This document shows positions 16,735 through 26,677 of a DNA stretch of 64,000 nucleotides, piece by piece. Under the pieces are notes generated by a model. It made no database searches and was not told the origin of the DNA. It saw nothing but the letters and a program-made list of their open reading frames with translations. Position 1 is the stretch's first letter. Each line of letters starts with the position of its first letter. Source of the DNA: DAIOEK01 sp036746315 (GTDB lineage Bacteria; Chloroflexota; Anaerolineae; Anaerolineales; Anaerolineaceae); contig DAIOEK010000004.1 of the NCBI GenBank assembly GCA_036746315.1, positions 42,922 through 106,921 on the forward strand, written 5' to 3'. Both the position numbers and the translations under genes were made by a program.

Positions 16735-18957
16735 TTACTTTAGCTTGCCCAATCCCTTCAGCACCCTTTCAGGCACCAGCGGGAATTGATCGAACCAAAC
16801 GCCGGTGGCGTCATGTACAGCAGCCGTCACCGCCGATGCCAGCGGCAGATAGGGCATTTCCCCCATCCCTCTCGCACCGAATGGACCATTTTCGTCCGGC
16901 ACTTCAATCAGGATGGACTGCACCTGTTCGGGCACATCCAATACGGTGGGGATCAGGTACGTGGAAAGCGTGGGGGTCAGGGTGCGTCCATCCTTCTGGA
17001 TGAAGTTTTCCAGAATTGCGTAACCGGCAGCCTGCACCACCGCCCCTTCCACCTGACCCTGTGCCTGCTGCGGATTAATCGCCTTGCCAACATCATCGGC
17101 ACAGATCACATTCACCAAACGCACTTCACCGGTATCTGTATCCACTTCAGTTTCCACCACCTCGGCAACATACCCGTAGGCAAAGTTCGGCTCGCATTTT
17201 CCGGTTTCCGGGTCATAAGGCGTGGTTTTCGGTGGAATATAAGTATAGGTGGCTTCGGCAGGTCTTTCTTCATTCTGCCATTTCTTCAATACTTCCGCCG
17301 CCGCACCACGGATGGAGTTTCCGCTCATAAATGTCATGCGCGATGCAGACACACTGCCTGAATTCTCTGTAACAGCGGTATCCGAAGTGATCAGAATTAC
17401 TTTCTCCAACTGGATATTCAAGGCATCCGCCGCCATTTGCCGCATTGCAGTATGCACCCCCTGTCCGACTTCCGCCGCGGCGTGATACAACAATGCCTCT
17501 TCGATTTCTGTTTTACCTTTCAACACAATGCGGGCGGTGCATTTCTCGGGGGCGCCAAAGGAAAATCCCACGTTCTTGAAGGCGCAGCTAAATCCGAACC
17601 CGCGCTTCAGGTAGGGTTTATTCTTTGTGTCCTCCGGCATGGATTTTGGCGCCTTCCAGCCATGTTCCGTTTTCTGCCAGCCGGCAGCCAGGGCGGCTTT
17701 TTCAACTACTTCCGGCAGGCTGACATATCCCGGCAGCGGAGTTCCCACCGTCAGCACCGAACCGGTGTGCAGAATATTCTTCAAGCGGATTTCGACCGGG
17801 TCCATGCCCAGTTTTTCGGCGAGCTTGTTCATCTGCGATTCGGCAGCGAACGCGCCCTGCGGTCCCCCGAATCCGCGAAAAGCTCCATTGGGGATGTTAT
17901 TGGTATAAACCGAATAGCTGTCCACCCGTACATTGGGGATCTCGTACGGACCGGTGCACATCAGGGTGGCATTCCCCAATACCTTGGGTGAGGTGTAGAT
18001 ATAGGCGCCGCCATCCGAATAAACATCCACTTCCGCTACGATCACCTTGCCCTCTTTGGTCGCGCCCCAACGGGTCTTAATAAAATAGGGGTGGCGTTTG
18101 TGGTGCCCGATGATCGATTCTTCCCGGCTCCAGATGATTTTTACCGGGCGCGGGTTGCCCATTGCGTTCAATTTGAACGCCGCCAGGGCAAGAATGATCT
18201 GAACGGACATGTCTTCCCGTCCGCCAAACGCGCCACCTATTGCCGGGTAGATGACCCTCACCCGCTCTTCAGGCAGATTGAGCGCATGGGCGATCTGTTC
18301 CCGGTCTTCGTGTGTCCACTGCCCGGCAACAACCACCGTAACGCGGTCATCTTCATCGATGTAGCCCAGCCCGGCTTCCGGCTGCAAATAGGCATGTTCC
18401 TGCGCGGGGGTCGCATACTCACCTTCCACGATCACATCCGCTTTTTCGAATGCCTCTTCAATGTTGCCATTGCGGACGCGATAGTGCACGAACGTATTGG
18501 AATCACGGTCCGGATGAAGCAGCATGGCATCCGGTTTCATTGCCTCGAAGACATCAGTCAGCACCGGCAGGTCTTCATAATCCACCTGGATCAACTTAAC
18601 TGCCCGGGCGGCAATCTCTTCCGTTTCGGCAATCACCACCGCCACCTGGTCGCCGATAAACCGCACCCGGTCGCAATATGGTTTGGCTGATCCGGGTCCG
18701 CATAAAACCGGCTGGTCCTTCAATCCCAATCCATATTCATTCACCGGCACATCTTTGGATGTCAATACCGCAAGCACACCCGGCAGGCTTTCAGCCGCCC
18801 AGGTGTCTATCCGTTTCACCAGGGCATGTGGTCGGTTGGCAAAAAGTACTTTGAGGTATGCCTGATTCGGCAGATTAATATCGCCGGGGTATGCGGCGGT
18901 GCCTTTCACTTTTTCGAGAGCATCGATGCGGGTAACAGATTGCCCTACATAATCCAT
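16735..18957 (-). CDS. Molybdenum hydroxylase A, Mo-binding subunit
   Basis: This 740-residue molybdopterin-binding subunit of the xanthine dehydrogenase family has the small N-terminal a/b-hammerhead domain (about 15-125) and the Mo domain. GGAFGG (241-246) and AFRGFG (359-364) contact the cofactor, and the catalytic Glu is at 700 in GARGMGE. The CO-dehydrogenase AYRCSFR loop is absent, so this is a hydroxylase of purines or other N-heterocycles. Its FAD and 2Fe-2S parts are encoded as one fused chain at 19345. The ATG at 18957 has GGAGG 5 bases upstream. The exact substrate is not readable. Confidence 0.92.
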   Translation of the reverse strand: MDYVGQSVTRIDALEKVKGTAAYPGDINLPNQAYLKVLFANRPHALVKRIDTWAAESLPGVLAVLTSKDVPVNEYGLGLKDQPVLCGPGSAKPYCDRVRFIGDQVAVVIAETEEIAARAVKLIQVDYEDLPVLTDVFEAMKPDAMLLHPDRDSNTFVHYRVRNGNIEEAFEKADVIVEGEYATPAQEHAYLQPEAGLGYIDEDDRVTVVVAGQWTHEDREQIAHALNLPEERVRVIYPAIGGAFGGREDMSVQIILALAAFKLNAMGNPRPVKIIWSREESIIGHHKRHPYFIKTRWGATKEGKVIVAEVDVYSDGGAYIYTSPKVLGNATLMCTGPYEIPNVRVDSYSVYTNNIPNGAFRGFGGPQGAFAAESQMNKLAEKLGMDPVEIRLKNILHTGSVLTVGTPLPGYVSLPEVVEKAALAAGWQKTEHGWKAPKSMPEDTKNKPYLKRGFGFSCAFKNVGFSFGAPEKCTARIVLKGKTEIEEALLYHAAAEVGQGVHTAMRQMAADALNIQLEKVILITSDTAVTENSGSVSASRMTFMSGNSIRGAAAEVLKKWQNEERPAEATYTYIPPKTTPYDPETGKCEPNFAYGYVAEVVETEVDTDTGEVRLVNVICADDVGKAINPQQAQGQVEGAVVQAAGYAILENFIQKDGRTLTPTLSTYLIPTVLDVPEQVQSILIEVPDENGPFGARGMGEMPYLPLASAVTAAVHDATGVWFDQFPLVPERVLKGLGKLK

Positions 18958-18984
18958 AGAAACCTCCAGGGGTGCGTTTGAATT

Positions 18985-19341
18985 CTAGCGTTTTCGTTTA
19001 AGGGGAGGCAGGTCGGGGGGAATATAACGTTTGGGACCGAACAGCCCAAACATCATATAAGTGACCAGCTGGAAAAATGCAAAAGCAAAGAAGCACAACA
19101 TTACGGTAATGAACAGCTTCATCAGAATCAGCGGATCAGTTGGCCAATTGATGACAAACTCCGGCGGAATGGGAAACCAATGTTCCGTCTGGTTGTACTC
19201 GAGTATGACGCCGGATGCAAGGAATGAGAGGATTGGAATAAAGATCATTAATACGAATCCAACTCCCCTCCAAACCGGATGTATCCGATTTTTTTTGCGA
19301 TTTGACTCTCTTTCTTTTGAGAAAAAACTGTGTCTTTCCAT
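18985..19341 (-). CDS. Small two-helix membrane protein
   Basis: This 118-residue protein has a basic N-terminus, two membrane segments (about 26-46 and 73-98) and a basic, proline-rich tail ending PPLKRKR. I do not recognise a family. It sits between the FAD/2Fe-2S subunit (3 bp gap) and the Mo subunit (27 bp gap) of hydroxylase A, so it may be a membrane anchor for that otherwise soluble enzyme. That would allow electron delivery near the membrane; this is inference. Confidence 0.7.
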   Translation of the reverse strand: MERHSFFSKERESNRKKNRIHPVWRGVGFVLMIFIPILSFLASGVILEYNQTEHWFPIPPEFVINWPTDPLILMKLFITVMLCFFAFAFFQLVTYMMFGLFGPKRYIPPDLPPLKRKR

Positions 19342-19344
19342 CTT

Positions 19345-20754
19345 TCACATCCTCTCGCTTGCCTTTTCGATGGCTCTGACAATTTTATAATATCCGGTGC
19401 AGCGGCACAGGTTCCCTGTAATGGATTCCCTGATCTGCCTCTGGTCGGGATGCGGAACTTCTTCGAGCAGCTTCACCGCCGACATCACAAAACCGGGCGT
19501 GCAATAACCGCATTGCACCGCCCCCTCCTCGATAAAGCTCTGCTGCACCGGGTGGAGTGCCTCTTCGGGAGAGACCCCTTCGATGGTCACAATCTCTGCC
19601 ATGTGCGCCCGCGGCGCCGGAACCAGGCACGCCATAACCGCCTTGCCGTCCAGGTAAACAGTACAGGCACCGCACTCACCCTCGGCGCAGCCCTCTTTGA
19701 CACCAAGCATCCCGGCATCTTCGCGCAGAAAACGCAGCAGAGTTTTCGATTGTCCGGTCTCGTAGGTTTGGGTAACGCCGTTGATGGTTGTGGTGATGGA
19801 TACCGTACGGTCAATGGCGGTGGCAGCCGTATATACCGAATTTTTATCCGATTTGCCCCACAACAAGATCGGCTCTTCGGGTACACCCTCCCGCTCGGTG
19901 CCCCGCAGCAGCGCAGCGAGCGCACGGGTGGTCATCACTTTGACAATATGGTCGCGATAGGCAGCCGAGGAGCGGATGTCATCGATCGGATGAATGTCCT
20001 CCACGACCAACCCAGGGATTTCCTCCAGCGCTGTCTGTTCAAACTGCCTGCCAATCAGCGCCTTTTCCGCCTTTGCGGCATGGACGATCGTCGGTGCGAC
20101 CGCCCCCAAAGTAATTGATGCCTTGACGATCTTTGTTTGCTGAACATCAAGAATGATCGCCAGGTTGATGACGGAAATTGCCTGTGCTTTTCGCAAGGCG
20201 AATTTGATAAAAACACCCCGGGCAGTAGCGGGCATGGCAGGGAAGCTGACCTCTTCCAACATTTCTTCCGGCTGCATTACGGTTTTTCGCACACCGGTAT
20301 AGAACTCCGCCAGCGGTATGATGCGGGAACCTTTCTGCGAGCGCAAATGCACCTGCGCTCCCAACCCCATGAGTGGAGTAATGCTGTCATTGGCAGGAGA
20401 GGCGGTGATCAGGTTCCCGGCAATCGTCCCTCGGTTGCGGATTTGCGGAGAGCCCACCATCCAGCAAGCCTGCACCAGCGGGAAAGCCTTTTCGTGCAGT
20501 AATTTGGATGCGGCTACCTGGTTATGGGTTACATTGGCGCCCAAATGGATCGTGTTGGTTGCATCGATCCAGATTTTGTCCAACCCGTCCAGTCGGGAAA
20601 TATCCACCAGGGTGGTGATGCCTTTGCGGACACCACGTTCCATCTCCAGGATCAAATCCGTCCCGCCAGCCACGATACGCGCAGAACCCTTTCCCTCTGC
20701 CAAAATCGCCAGCACCTCATCCACCGATGACGGTATGTTATAGCTCTGCCACAT
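19345..20754 (-). CDS. Molybdenum hydroxylase A, fused FAD and 2Fe-2S subunit
   Basis: This 469-residue chain joins a CoxM-type FAD domain (about 1-290; IVAGGTDLILEM, RNRGTIAGNLITASPANDS) to a CoxS-type 2Fe-2S subunit (about 318-469). Cluster cysteines are 356, 361, 364 and 376 (plant-type) and 415, 418, 450 and 452 (QCGYC...LCRC). Electrons would run from Mo via two 2Fe-2S clusters to FAD. The ATG at 20754 has AGGAGG 4 bases before it. The FAD-first order is less common than separate subunits and differs from the other two hydroxylases in this operon. Confidence 0.92.
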   Translation of the reverse strand: MWQSYNIPSSVDEVLAILAEGKGSARIVAGGTDLILEMERGVRKGITTLVDISRLDGLDKIWIDATNTIHLGANVTHNQVAASKLLHEKAFPLVQACWMVGSPQIRNRGTIAGNLITASPANDSITPLMGLGAQVHLRSQKGSRIIPLAEFYTGVRKTVMQPEEMLEEVSFPAMPATARGVFIKFALRKAQAISVINLAIILDVQQTKIVKASITLGAVAPTIVHAAKAEKALIGRQFEQTALEEIPGLVVEDIHPIDDIRSSAAYRDHIVKVMTTRALAALLRGTEREGVPEEPILLWGKSDKNSVYTAATAIDRTVSITTTINGVTQTYETGQSKTLLRFLREDAGMLGVKEGCAEGECGACTVYLDGKAVMACLVPAPRAHMAEIVTIEGVSPEEALHPVQQSFIEEGAVQCGYCTPGFVMSAVKLLEEVPHPDQRQIRESITGNLCRCTGYYKIVRAIEKASERM

Positions 20755-20771
20755 ACAACCTCCTGCCATGA

Positions 20772-21569
20772 TTATGATTGCTGCATCGTCATTTGTTTAC
20801 CGGAGGCATCATTTTTGATCATCATCACCTCCGCCATGATACTCACGGCGATCTCCTCCGGTGTCTCCGCTTTCAACTCCAATCCTATTGGAGAGATTAC
20901 CTTGCCCAGCTCTGTTTCGCCGACCCCATTTGCCAGCAAATTCCTGCGGGTGGTGATCCAGCGTTTTTTTGATCCGATTACGCCGATATAAGGCGCCGGC
21001 GTCTCCAGCAGCGGGGGCAAACCATCCGTGTCAATGGGAACGCCGCGGGTTGTCAAAATAAAATAGGTCTGTCGATTGATGTGCATTTTTTGCGGAATCT
21101 CGGACATCCGGCAGATCAGGTATTCGTCCGCGCCCGGCGTCATCTGCGCATTGCAGAACTCCCCGCGATCATCGGATAGTACCACTTTAAAACCCAGCCA
21201 TTTCGCCAAATGCACAACCGCTTTGCCAACGTGACCGGCGCCAACGACCACCACCTGTGGTTTGGGTAAGATCGGTTCCACGTAAACCTCCGCCTGACCG
21301 CCGCAAATCCCCGGGTCACCCGCATTGGGGTCCACCATTTTATAATTCAACTTGCGGGGTTTGCCATCCTGAATTACCTGTAACGCTTCCTGAATCACCC
21401 GGTTCTCGATCTCTCCACCGCCCACCGATCCCACCAGAGTGCCATCCTCCTTTACCAGCATTTTGCTGCCGGTATGGCGAGGCACAGAACCGTGTGTTTC
21501 CAATATCGTACAAAGCGCCCCCGAGAAACCGCTTTTCTGCAAGTCAAGGACCGCTTCGTAAATATTCAT
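20772..21569 (-). CDS. xdhC: XdhC family Mo cofactor insertion/sulfuration chaperone
   Basis: This 265-residue protein has the N-terminal XdhC_CoxI domain (LETHGSVPRHTGSKMLV, VGSVGGGEIE) and a C-terminal Rossmann domain (VVVGAGHVGKAVVHLAKWLG). It ends in the family hallmark GLELKAETPEEIAVSIMAEV. XdhC binds the molybdenum cofactor, works with a sulfurtransferase to add the terminal sulfur, and delivers the cofactor to the enzyme. In selenium-type systems the terminal ligand may be selenium. It lies between pyrophosphatase and hydroxylase A genes. Confidence 0.93.
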   Translation of the reverse strand: MNIYEAVLDLQKSGFSGALCTILETHGSVPRHTGSKMLVKEDGTLVGSVGGGEIENRVIQEALQVIQDGKPRKLNYKMVDPNAGDPGICGGQAEVYVEPILPKPQVVVVGAGHVGKAVVHLAKWLGFKVVLSDDRGEFCNAQMTPGADEYLICRMSEIPQKMHINRQTYFILTTRGVPIDTDGLPPLLETPAPYIGVIGSKKRWITTRRNLLANGVGETELGKVISPIGLELKAETPEEIAVSIMAEVMMIKNDASGKQMTMQQS

Positions 21570-21572
21570 TCC

Positions 21573-22922
21573 TCATTCCTCCAACAAGCCCAACACTACC
21601 GGTAATAACTGCTTCTTGCGCGACACCACACCCTCTGCCAGCCGGGAGCCATCAGGCTGCGGTTGATATGGCATCCCATCCAGCGCAGAGACATCCCCCG
21701 TAAGCAACAGCCGGCTGGAACCGCGCACCACATCAGTGATCATCAGCATGGCAAAATCCAAACCCTTGCTGTTTTGCAGTTCAGTCAGAGCGCTTTCCAG
21801 AGAATCGCGGTGTTCATCCACCTGCACCAGATCACTCACTTCCGCCTGGGCAATCGCAAACTGTTTGCCCCCAGCGGTATACAGCTTCATGTCGTTGGTA
21901 ACGATCTCTTCCGGCGTGCGGGATGACAACCCGGCGCCAGCCGCGAGTACCTTCTCGCCGTAGCTTCTGACGGTTTCCCCATCCAGTGGTGTACCGGGTT
22001 TGAATGCCCAGCGAGCCAGCCGGTCGGCAGCCACCTTGTCTCTTTCAGTTGTGGTGGGTGATGTCAGAATCAATGTATCCGATAACAAACCTGCGAGCAA
22101 CATCCCCGCCAGGGCAGGCGGAAGGCTCAACCCGGCATCCTCCACCCGTTCCGATACCAGTGTGCTGGTGCTGCCGACCACATCCACCGTGAAGCGGATG
22201 GGGATATGCGTGGAAGGATTTCCGAGGCGGTGATGGTCCAATATTTCCAGCAGGTCGGCATCTTCCAGGTTGCCCAGCGCCTGATGGGCTTCATTGTGAT
22301 CCACCAGTACAATTTGAAACCGGGGCGGATTCAACAATTCCCGCTGGCGGCAGACCCCAAGATACTTTCCCCTCTCATCCACCGCCCAGAAATCGTCATT
22401 CTCTTCGCGCAGGATTTTGTTCAGCGAATCCCGGATGCGGCTGTTTGCCTGGAACATGGATACGCTTTGATCGGCGGCTTCCCCGCAGGGCTTTTCCATC
22501 AACTCACGAATTTTGATCTCCTGGCGGCGCGGGTTGATCCCCAGTTCACGCACCAGGAACGCAAACAAAGATTTGGAGGTGAGCAATCCGTAGGGTGTGC
22601 CATCCGCATTGAGCACCGGGGCGATACCGTGGGTACGATTGGCGATTGCCCAGGCATCCTGCAGCGGTTGATGCGGCTGCACAGTATCCATGCGGCGCAT
22701 CACCGAAGAGAACCGCGGAGACGCATCGGTCAGCAGCAAGGGTGCTTCCAAACCGAGGAATTTCAAAACCCAGGCGGTCTGCGGATTCACCGCCCCGGAC
22801 CGGGCAGCGACCGTATCAGCGCCATCCCGCTCTTTCAACAGCCAGGCATAGCCCATCGCTGATGCAATCGAATCCGTATCCGGATTGACATGTCCAATGA
22901 CGTAGATCTTGTTTACGTTCAT
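21573..22922 (-). CDS. ppaC: Family II (DHH) inorganic pyrophosphatase with CBS domains
   Basis: This 449-residue manganese-type pyrophosphatase has a DHH catalytic domain split by a regulatory insert. The start carries GHVNPDTDS, then a CBS pair (about 70-190) is inserted. VDHNE and the LDHHRLGN (DHH) motif follow, with a DHHA2 domain (about 290-449; SRKKQ near the end) last. CBS-pyrophosphatases are controlled by adenine nucleotides. It lies within the molybdenum hydroxylase/F420 operon, 3 bp before xdhC, where CofC and MocA-like enzymes release pyrophosphate. The ATG at 22922 begins MNVNKIYVIGH. Confidence 0.92.
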   Translation of the reverse strand: MNVNKIYVIGHVNPDTDSIASAMGYAWLLKERDGADTVAARSGAVNPQTAWVLKFLGLEAPLLLTDASPRFSSVMRRMDTVQPHQPLQDAWAIANRTHGIAPVLNADGTPYGLLTSKSLFAFLVRELGINPRRQEIKIRELMEKPCGEAADQSVSMFQANSRIRDSLNKILREENDDFWAVDERGKYLGVCRQRELLNPPRFQIVLVDHNEAHQALGNLEDADLLEILDHHRLGNPSTHIPIRFTVDVVGSTSTLVSERVEDAGLSLPPALAGMLLAGLLSDTLILTSPTTTERDKVAADRLARWAFKPGTPLDGETVRSYGEKVLAAGAGLSSRTPEEIVTNDMKLYTAGGKQFAIAQAEVSDLVQVDEHRDSLESALTELQNSKGLDFAMLMITDVVRGSSRLLLTGDVSALDGMPYQPQPDGSRLAEGVVSRKKQLLPVVLGLLEE

Positions 22923-22935
22923 TCCACTACCCCAA

Positions 22936-25932
22936 TTACTTAGCCTTGATCGCCCTCCAGACCCGGTCTGGTGTGGCTGGGATCGTATCCACCGAGACGC
23001 CGCAGGCATCCATGATGGCATTACCAACCGCCGGAGCCACACCATCCAACGGGATTTCAGCCACCGCTTTAACCCCGAACGGATGGGAGGGTTCAAATGT
23101 CTCTACGAATAAAGTTGAAAGTTCCGGCATTTCATCTGCGCGGAAGATATGATAGTCTACCAGATTCTTTTGCAATGCGCGACCTGCCATATCATAGGTC
23201 ATCTCTTCGCAAATACCGTAGCCCAGTGCCTGCGTCATACCGCCTTCGATCTGCCCGGAAGCCGTTACCGGGTTGACGATCACCCCGGAATCAACCGCCA
23301 TGACCAGTTTTTCCACCGTTACAGCGCCGGTACCCGTATCCACCAGCACCTGTGCAAACTGGGCGGCAAAGGGCGGCGGAGAAACAGGCGACATATAAGA
23401 GGCAACCGCCATGATCTGTTCCTGATCTTCATGGTGCAGTGCGTTCAGGGCAACTTGCTGCAGGGTCACACTACGTCCATCGGGAGCGACTGCCTGCCGG
23501 TTTTTTAGTGTAATTTCAACCGCAGTGAGTGGTTTCTTGTCCGTATCCGCTGCCAGCATCTTCGCCGCACGCTCCTTGATGCGCTCGGCAACTTTCTGGG
23601 CTGCCTTTACGGCTGCGGTGCCGGAGATGTACGTAGTGCTGGAAGCGTAGGCGCCCTTGTCGAATGGGGTGAAATCGGTATCCGAAGAGTAAACGACCAT
23701 GTCCTCCACCGGAATGCCGAGCACCTCTGCCGCCATTTGTGCAAGCACGGTATCAGAGCCGGTGCCCAAATCGGTTGCGCCGATCAGCAGGTTGAAGGAG
23801 CCGTCGTCGTTCATTTTGATCGATGCGCCGCCCATATCTAGATATGGGATCGCCGTCCCCTGCATGACGGTGGCAATGCCAATTCCCCGGCGCAGATGCG
23901 GTTGGCCGGGCACCATATGCCAGTCGGGATTACCGTATTTGCCATCCCAACCGATGACCGCCTTGCCCTGACGGACGCATTGCTCCAGCCCAACCGTGTG
24001 GATGATCTCCGGCCGCGGTTCACGACCTTCGCTCCAGGCGGTGCTGAACGGGTGCAATTCACCCGGTCTCAGGCAGTTCTTCATACGGAAATCGATGGAA
24101 TCCATTTGCAGTTTGCGGGCAATCTTTTCAAGATGCCTTTCCAACGGGAAGTAACCCTGGGGAACACCATATCCACGGTATGCGCCCGCCGGCGGAGTAT
24201 TGGTATAGACGATATCGGCGTAAAAGCGGATATTGGGAGCCTGTCGGTATTTCCCGTCACCCACGTACAACGCCATAGCCTTGTGTCCGGTATTCCCGGT
24301 CACGGTCAGTGCATGACAGCCATACGCCCCGGTATCCGAAAGGGCGTACATCTCGTTGGCGGTGATCGTGCCATCCTTCTTGACGCCCGTCTTCAGATGC
24401 ACACGCATAGGATGTCTTGAACGGGCGGCAATGAATTCCTCTTCGCGGGTGTACTCATATAATACCGGTCGCCTGGTGGCAATCGTGAGGTGGGCGGCAA
24501 CATCTTCCATCAGGATTTCCTGTTTGCCGCCAAACCCGCCGCCAATGCGCGGTTTGATCACCCGAATACGCTTAACCGGCAAATCCAGCACCGGGGCTAG
24601 AATGCGCCGCACGTGGAAGGGAACCTGCGTGCTGGTGCGGATGACCAACCGGTCGTCTTCATCCCAATAAGTCAGGGCAACATGGGTCTCAAGGTGAGCC
24701 TGCTGCACTTTGGGAACTTCGTAATCACCTTCAAAAATGAAGTCCGCTTCGGCAAAGCCTTTTTCCACATCGCCAATATCGATCCTTATTTCGGCTGCCA
24801 GGTTCTTCGTTGCATCGGAATCCGCAAAATCGATATATTCAGGCTCATCGTGTATCCGTACTGCTTCCGGCTTCATCGCCTCCCGGCTGTCGAGCAGCAC
24901 CGGCAGCTCTTCATACTCAACCTGAATCAACGCAAGTGCTTTCTCGGCAATCTCAGGCGTTTCGGCTGCTACAAATGCCACCCGGTCGCCCACAAAACGG
25001 ACCTTGTTGTCGAGTGAGAATGTATCCAATGGACCCGGCAGCGGATCGGATTGCCCGGCAGTGGAATAAACCACACGGGGGATATCCTGCCAGGTCAACA
25101 CCGCCGCCACACCGGGCAGGCTCTTCGCCTGTTCAGTATGGATGGCTTTGATCCGGGCATGCGCCAGGGGACTGTGCAGGACTTTGGCATGCAGCATGCC
25201 ACGCATTTCCATATCGGCGGCGAAAGCAGGCTTACCCTGCACCAGCTTGACCGCATCCACTTTCTTTTCAGGCTTGCCCACCGTATCGAATTGCTTGGAT
25301 TGCGGTGTGGTTAATACCTGGGGAATTACCCGGGTCTGGGTCGCCACCCCGGAACCGGCTGCCAACAGCTCACCGGATTCCCCGGATACCAGTTGTACAG
25401 GCTCAATGGGGATGGGAGCATCGCTGCCGGGCACTGGCGGGACAGCTTCTCCGCGCAGATAGGCTGCCGCCCGCCGCACCGCCTGTACCGGTTTCAAATA
25501 TCCGGTGCAGCGGCACAATACGCCGGAGAGCGCATCCCGTATTTGTTCTTCACTCGGATCTTTCTCTTTTTCCAACAGTGCCGTGGCCGCCAATACCTGT
25601 GCGGGTGTACAAAAACCGCACTGAATGGCTCCGGTCTCTACAAAAGACTGCTGAATTGCGGAAAGCCCTTCCGTCTTTTTCCACCCCTGCTCGGGGTGTT
25701 CACCGATGGATTCGATGGTTCGGACCGCATGCCCCTCCACTTGTGCTGCCAGCAACAGGCAGCTGTTCATCGGCCTGCCATCCACCAGAACGGCACATAC
25801 GCCACACTGGCCGTCTTCACAGCCTTCTTTGACACCAAAATAACCGTTATCACGCAGTACCTTGAGCAGAGTATCGCCGGGAGCTACCTCATAGCTTTGG
25901 GAAGTTCCATTGATTTTAAGTTTAATGTTCAT
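22936..25932 (-). CDS. Molybdenum hydroxylase B, fused 2Fe-2S and Mo subunit
   Basis: This 998-residue fusion has a 2Fe-2S domain at 1-160 (plant-type Cys38/43/46/58, then QCGFC...LCRC), a linker of about 60 residues, and a full Mo-binding subunit. GGGFGGKQE and GAYRGYG contact the cofactor and the catalytic Glu is at 959 (GVKAVAE, a variant of the usual GxKGxGE). This order matches the Se-dependent xanthine dehydrogenase group. The FAD subunit is the upstream gene, overlapping by 11 bp. The ATG at 25932 has GGGAGG 5 bases upstream. The actual substrate is unknown. Confidence 0.92.
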   Translation of the reverse strand: MNIKLKINGTSQSYEVAPGDTLLKVLRDNGYFGVKEGCEDGQCGVCAVLVDGRPMNSCLLLAAQVEGHAVRTIESIGEHPEQGWKKTEGLSAIQQSFVETGAIQCGFCTPAQVLAATALLEKEKDPSEEQIRDALSGVLCRCTGYLKPVQAVRRAAAYLRGEAVPPVPGSDAPIPIEPVQLVSGESGELLAAGSGVATQTRVIPQVLTTPQSKQFDTVGKPEKKVDAVKLVQGKPAFAADMEMRGMLHAKVLHSPLAHARIKAIHTEQAKSLPGVAAVLTWQDIPRVVYSTAGQSDPLPGPLDTFSLDNKVRFVGDRVAFVAAETPEIAEKALALIQVEYEELPVLLDSREAMKPEAVRIHDEPEYIDFADSDATKNLAAEIRIDIGDVEKGFAEADFIFEGDYEVPKVQQAHLETHVALTYWDEDDRLVIRTSTQVPFHVRRILAPVLDLPVKRIRVIKPRIGGGFGGKQEILMEDVAAHLTIATRRPVLYEYTREEEFIAARSRHPMRVHLKTGVKKDGTITANEMYALSDTGAYGCHALTVTGNTGHKAMALYVGDGKYRQAPNIRFYADIVYTNTPPAGAYRGYGVPQGYFPLERHLEKIARKLQMDSIDFRMKNCLRPGELHPFSTAWSEGREPRPEIIHTVGLEQCVRQGKAVIGWDGKYGNPDWHMVPGQPHLRRGIGIATVMQGTAIPYLDMGGASIKMNDDGSFNLLIGATDLGTGSDTVLAQMAAEVLGIPVEDMVVYSSDTDFTPFDKGAYASSTTYISGTAAVKAAQKVAERIKERAAKMLAADTDKKPLTAVEITLKNRQAVAPDGRSVTLQQVALNALHHEDQEQIMAVASYMSPVSPPPFAAQFAQVLVDTGTGAVTVEKLVMAVDSGVIVNPVTASGQIEGGMTQALGYGICEEMTYDMAGRALQKNLVDYHIFRADEMPELSTLFVETFEPSHPFGVKAVAEIPLDGVAPAVGNAIMDACGVSVDTIPATPDRVWRAIKAK

Positions 25933-26677
25933 TGCCGCCTCCCGTGGAAAGTACTTCAAGGCAGCGCTTTGCCAGCAGACCAGCCATTTCCCGCAAATAC
26001 GCGTCCCCTTCCGTCAACAAATTGCGTGCTGCCACATCCGCACCGGTGGAGCTGGTACCATCCATCGCCAGCCGCGGCACGGATTTGTTTTCACCAACCA
26101 CCACCCGGGTACGCCCACCTGACCAACTGCCCGCAGCTACAATCAGCATCGGCTGATCCGCAGGTGTTTTGGATATCTTTTCAAAGGTTACCTGGATTTT
26201 CGTCGATATACGAATGGCGCTGATCAGACGATTTTTCAATTGCTCCTGCCGCAGCGGAAGTATCTCACCCAGCGGTGATTCCTGCTCCGCATCCGCGAAT
26301 TGCACATCCGCGTTGTAAGCCAACAGCACGGATAACAATATGGATTTGCCTGAAGCGCCGGCAACCGTTCCGCCCGCGGTGGCAGCCTGGCGTAAATTGA
26401 ATGAGGCTTCCTGTTTGGCAGCATTTCTGATCACTTCCGGCAACACATCGGCATCCACCAACTGCTGCAAGGTGACTCCAGCGCCGATCAGTATCGACTG
26501 CCCGTCCCGGGAGATATGATCCAGGGATAGATCCTGAATATCCACCACCGCAAAATCACGGTCCTTTCGCAGGAGCAAGGTCGTTCCTCCTGCCAGCGGA
26601 AAGGTGGCTGGTTGTTTTCTTTTCAGCAACTCCATGGCTGCCGCAACCGATGTCGGACGGTGATATTCAAGTATCAT
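25922..26677 (-). CDS. Molybdenum hydroxylase B, FAD-binding subunit
   Basis: This 251-residue FAD subunit of the CoxM type has LAGGTTLLLRKDRD (about 29-42) and AATAGGTVAGASGKS (about 97-111) as the two FAD loops. It is shorter than the usual 280-300 residues and its second loop departs from the family's GGNLxxAxPxxD, so it is a divergent member. It overlaps both neighbours, hydroxylase B downstream and the thioesterase upstream, so translation is coupled. Confidence 0.85.
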   Translation of the reverse strand: MILEYHRPTSVAAAMELLKRKQPATFPLAGGTTLLLRKDRDFAVVDIQDLSLDHISRDGQSILIGAGVTLQQLVDADVLPEVIRNAAKQEASFNLRQAATAGGTVAGASGKSILLSVLLAYNADVQFADAEQESPLGEILPLRQEQLKNRLISAIRISTKIQVTFEKISKTPADQPMLIVAAGSWSGGRTRVVVGENKSVPRLAMDGTSSTGADVAARNLLTEGDAYLREMAGLLAKRCLEVLSTGGGNEH

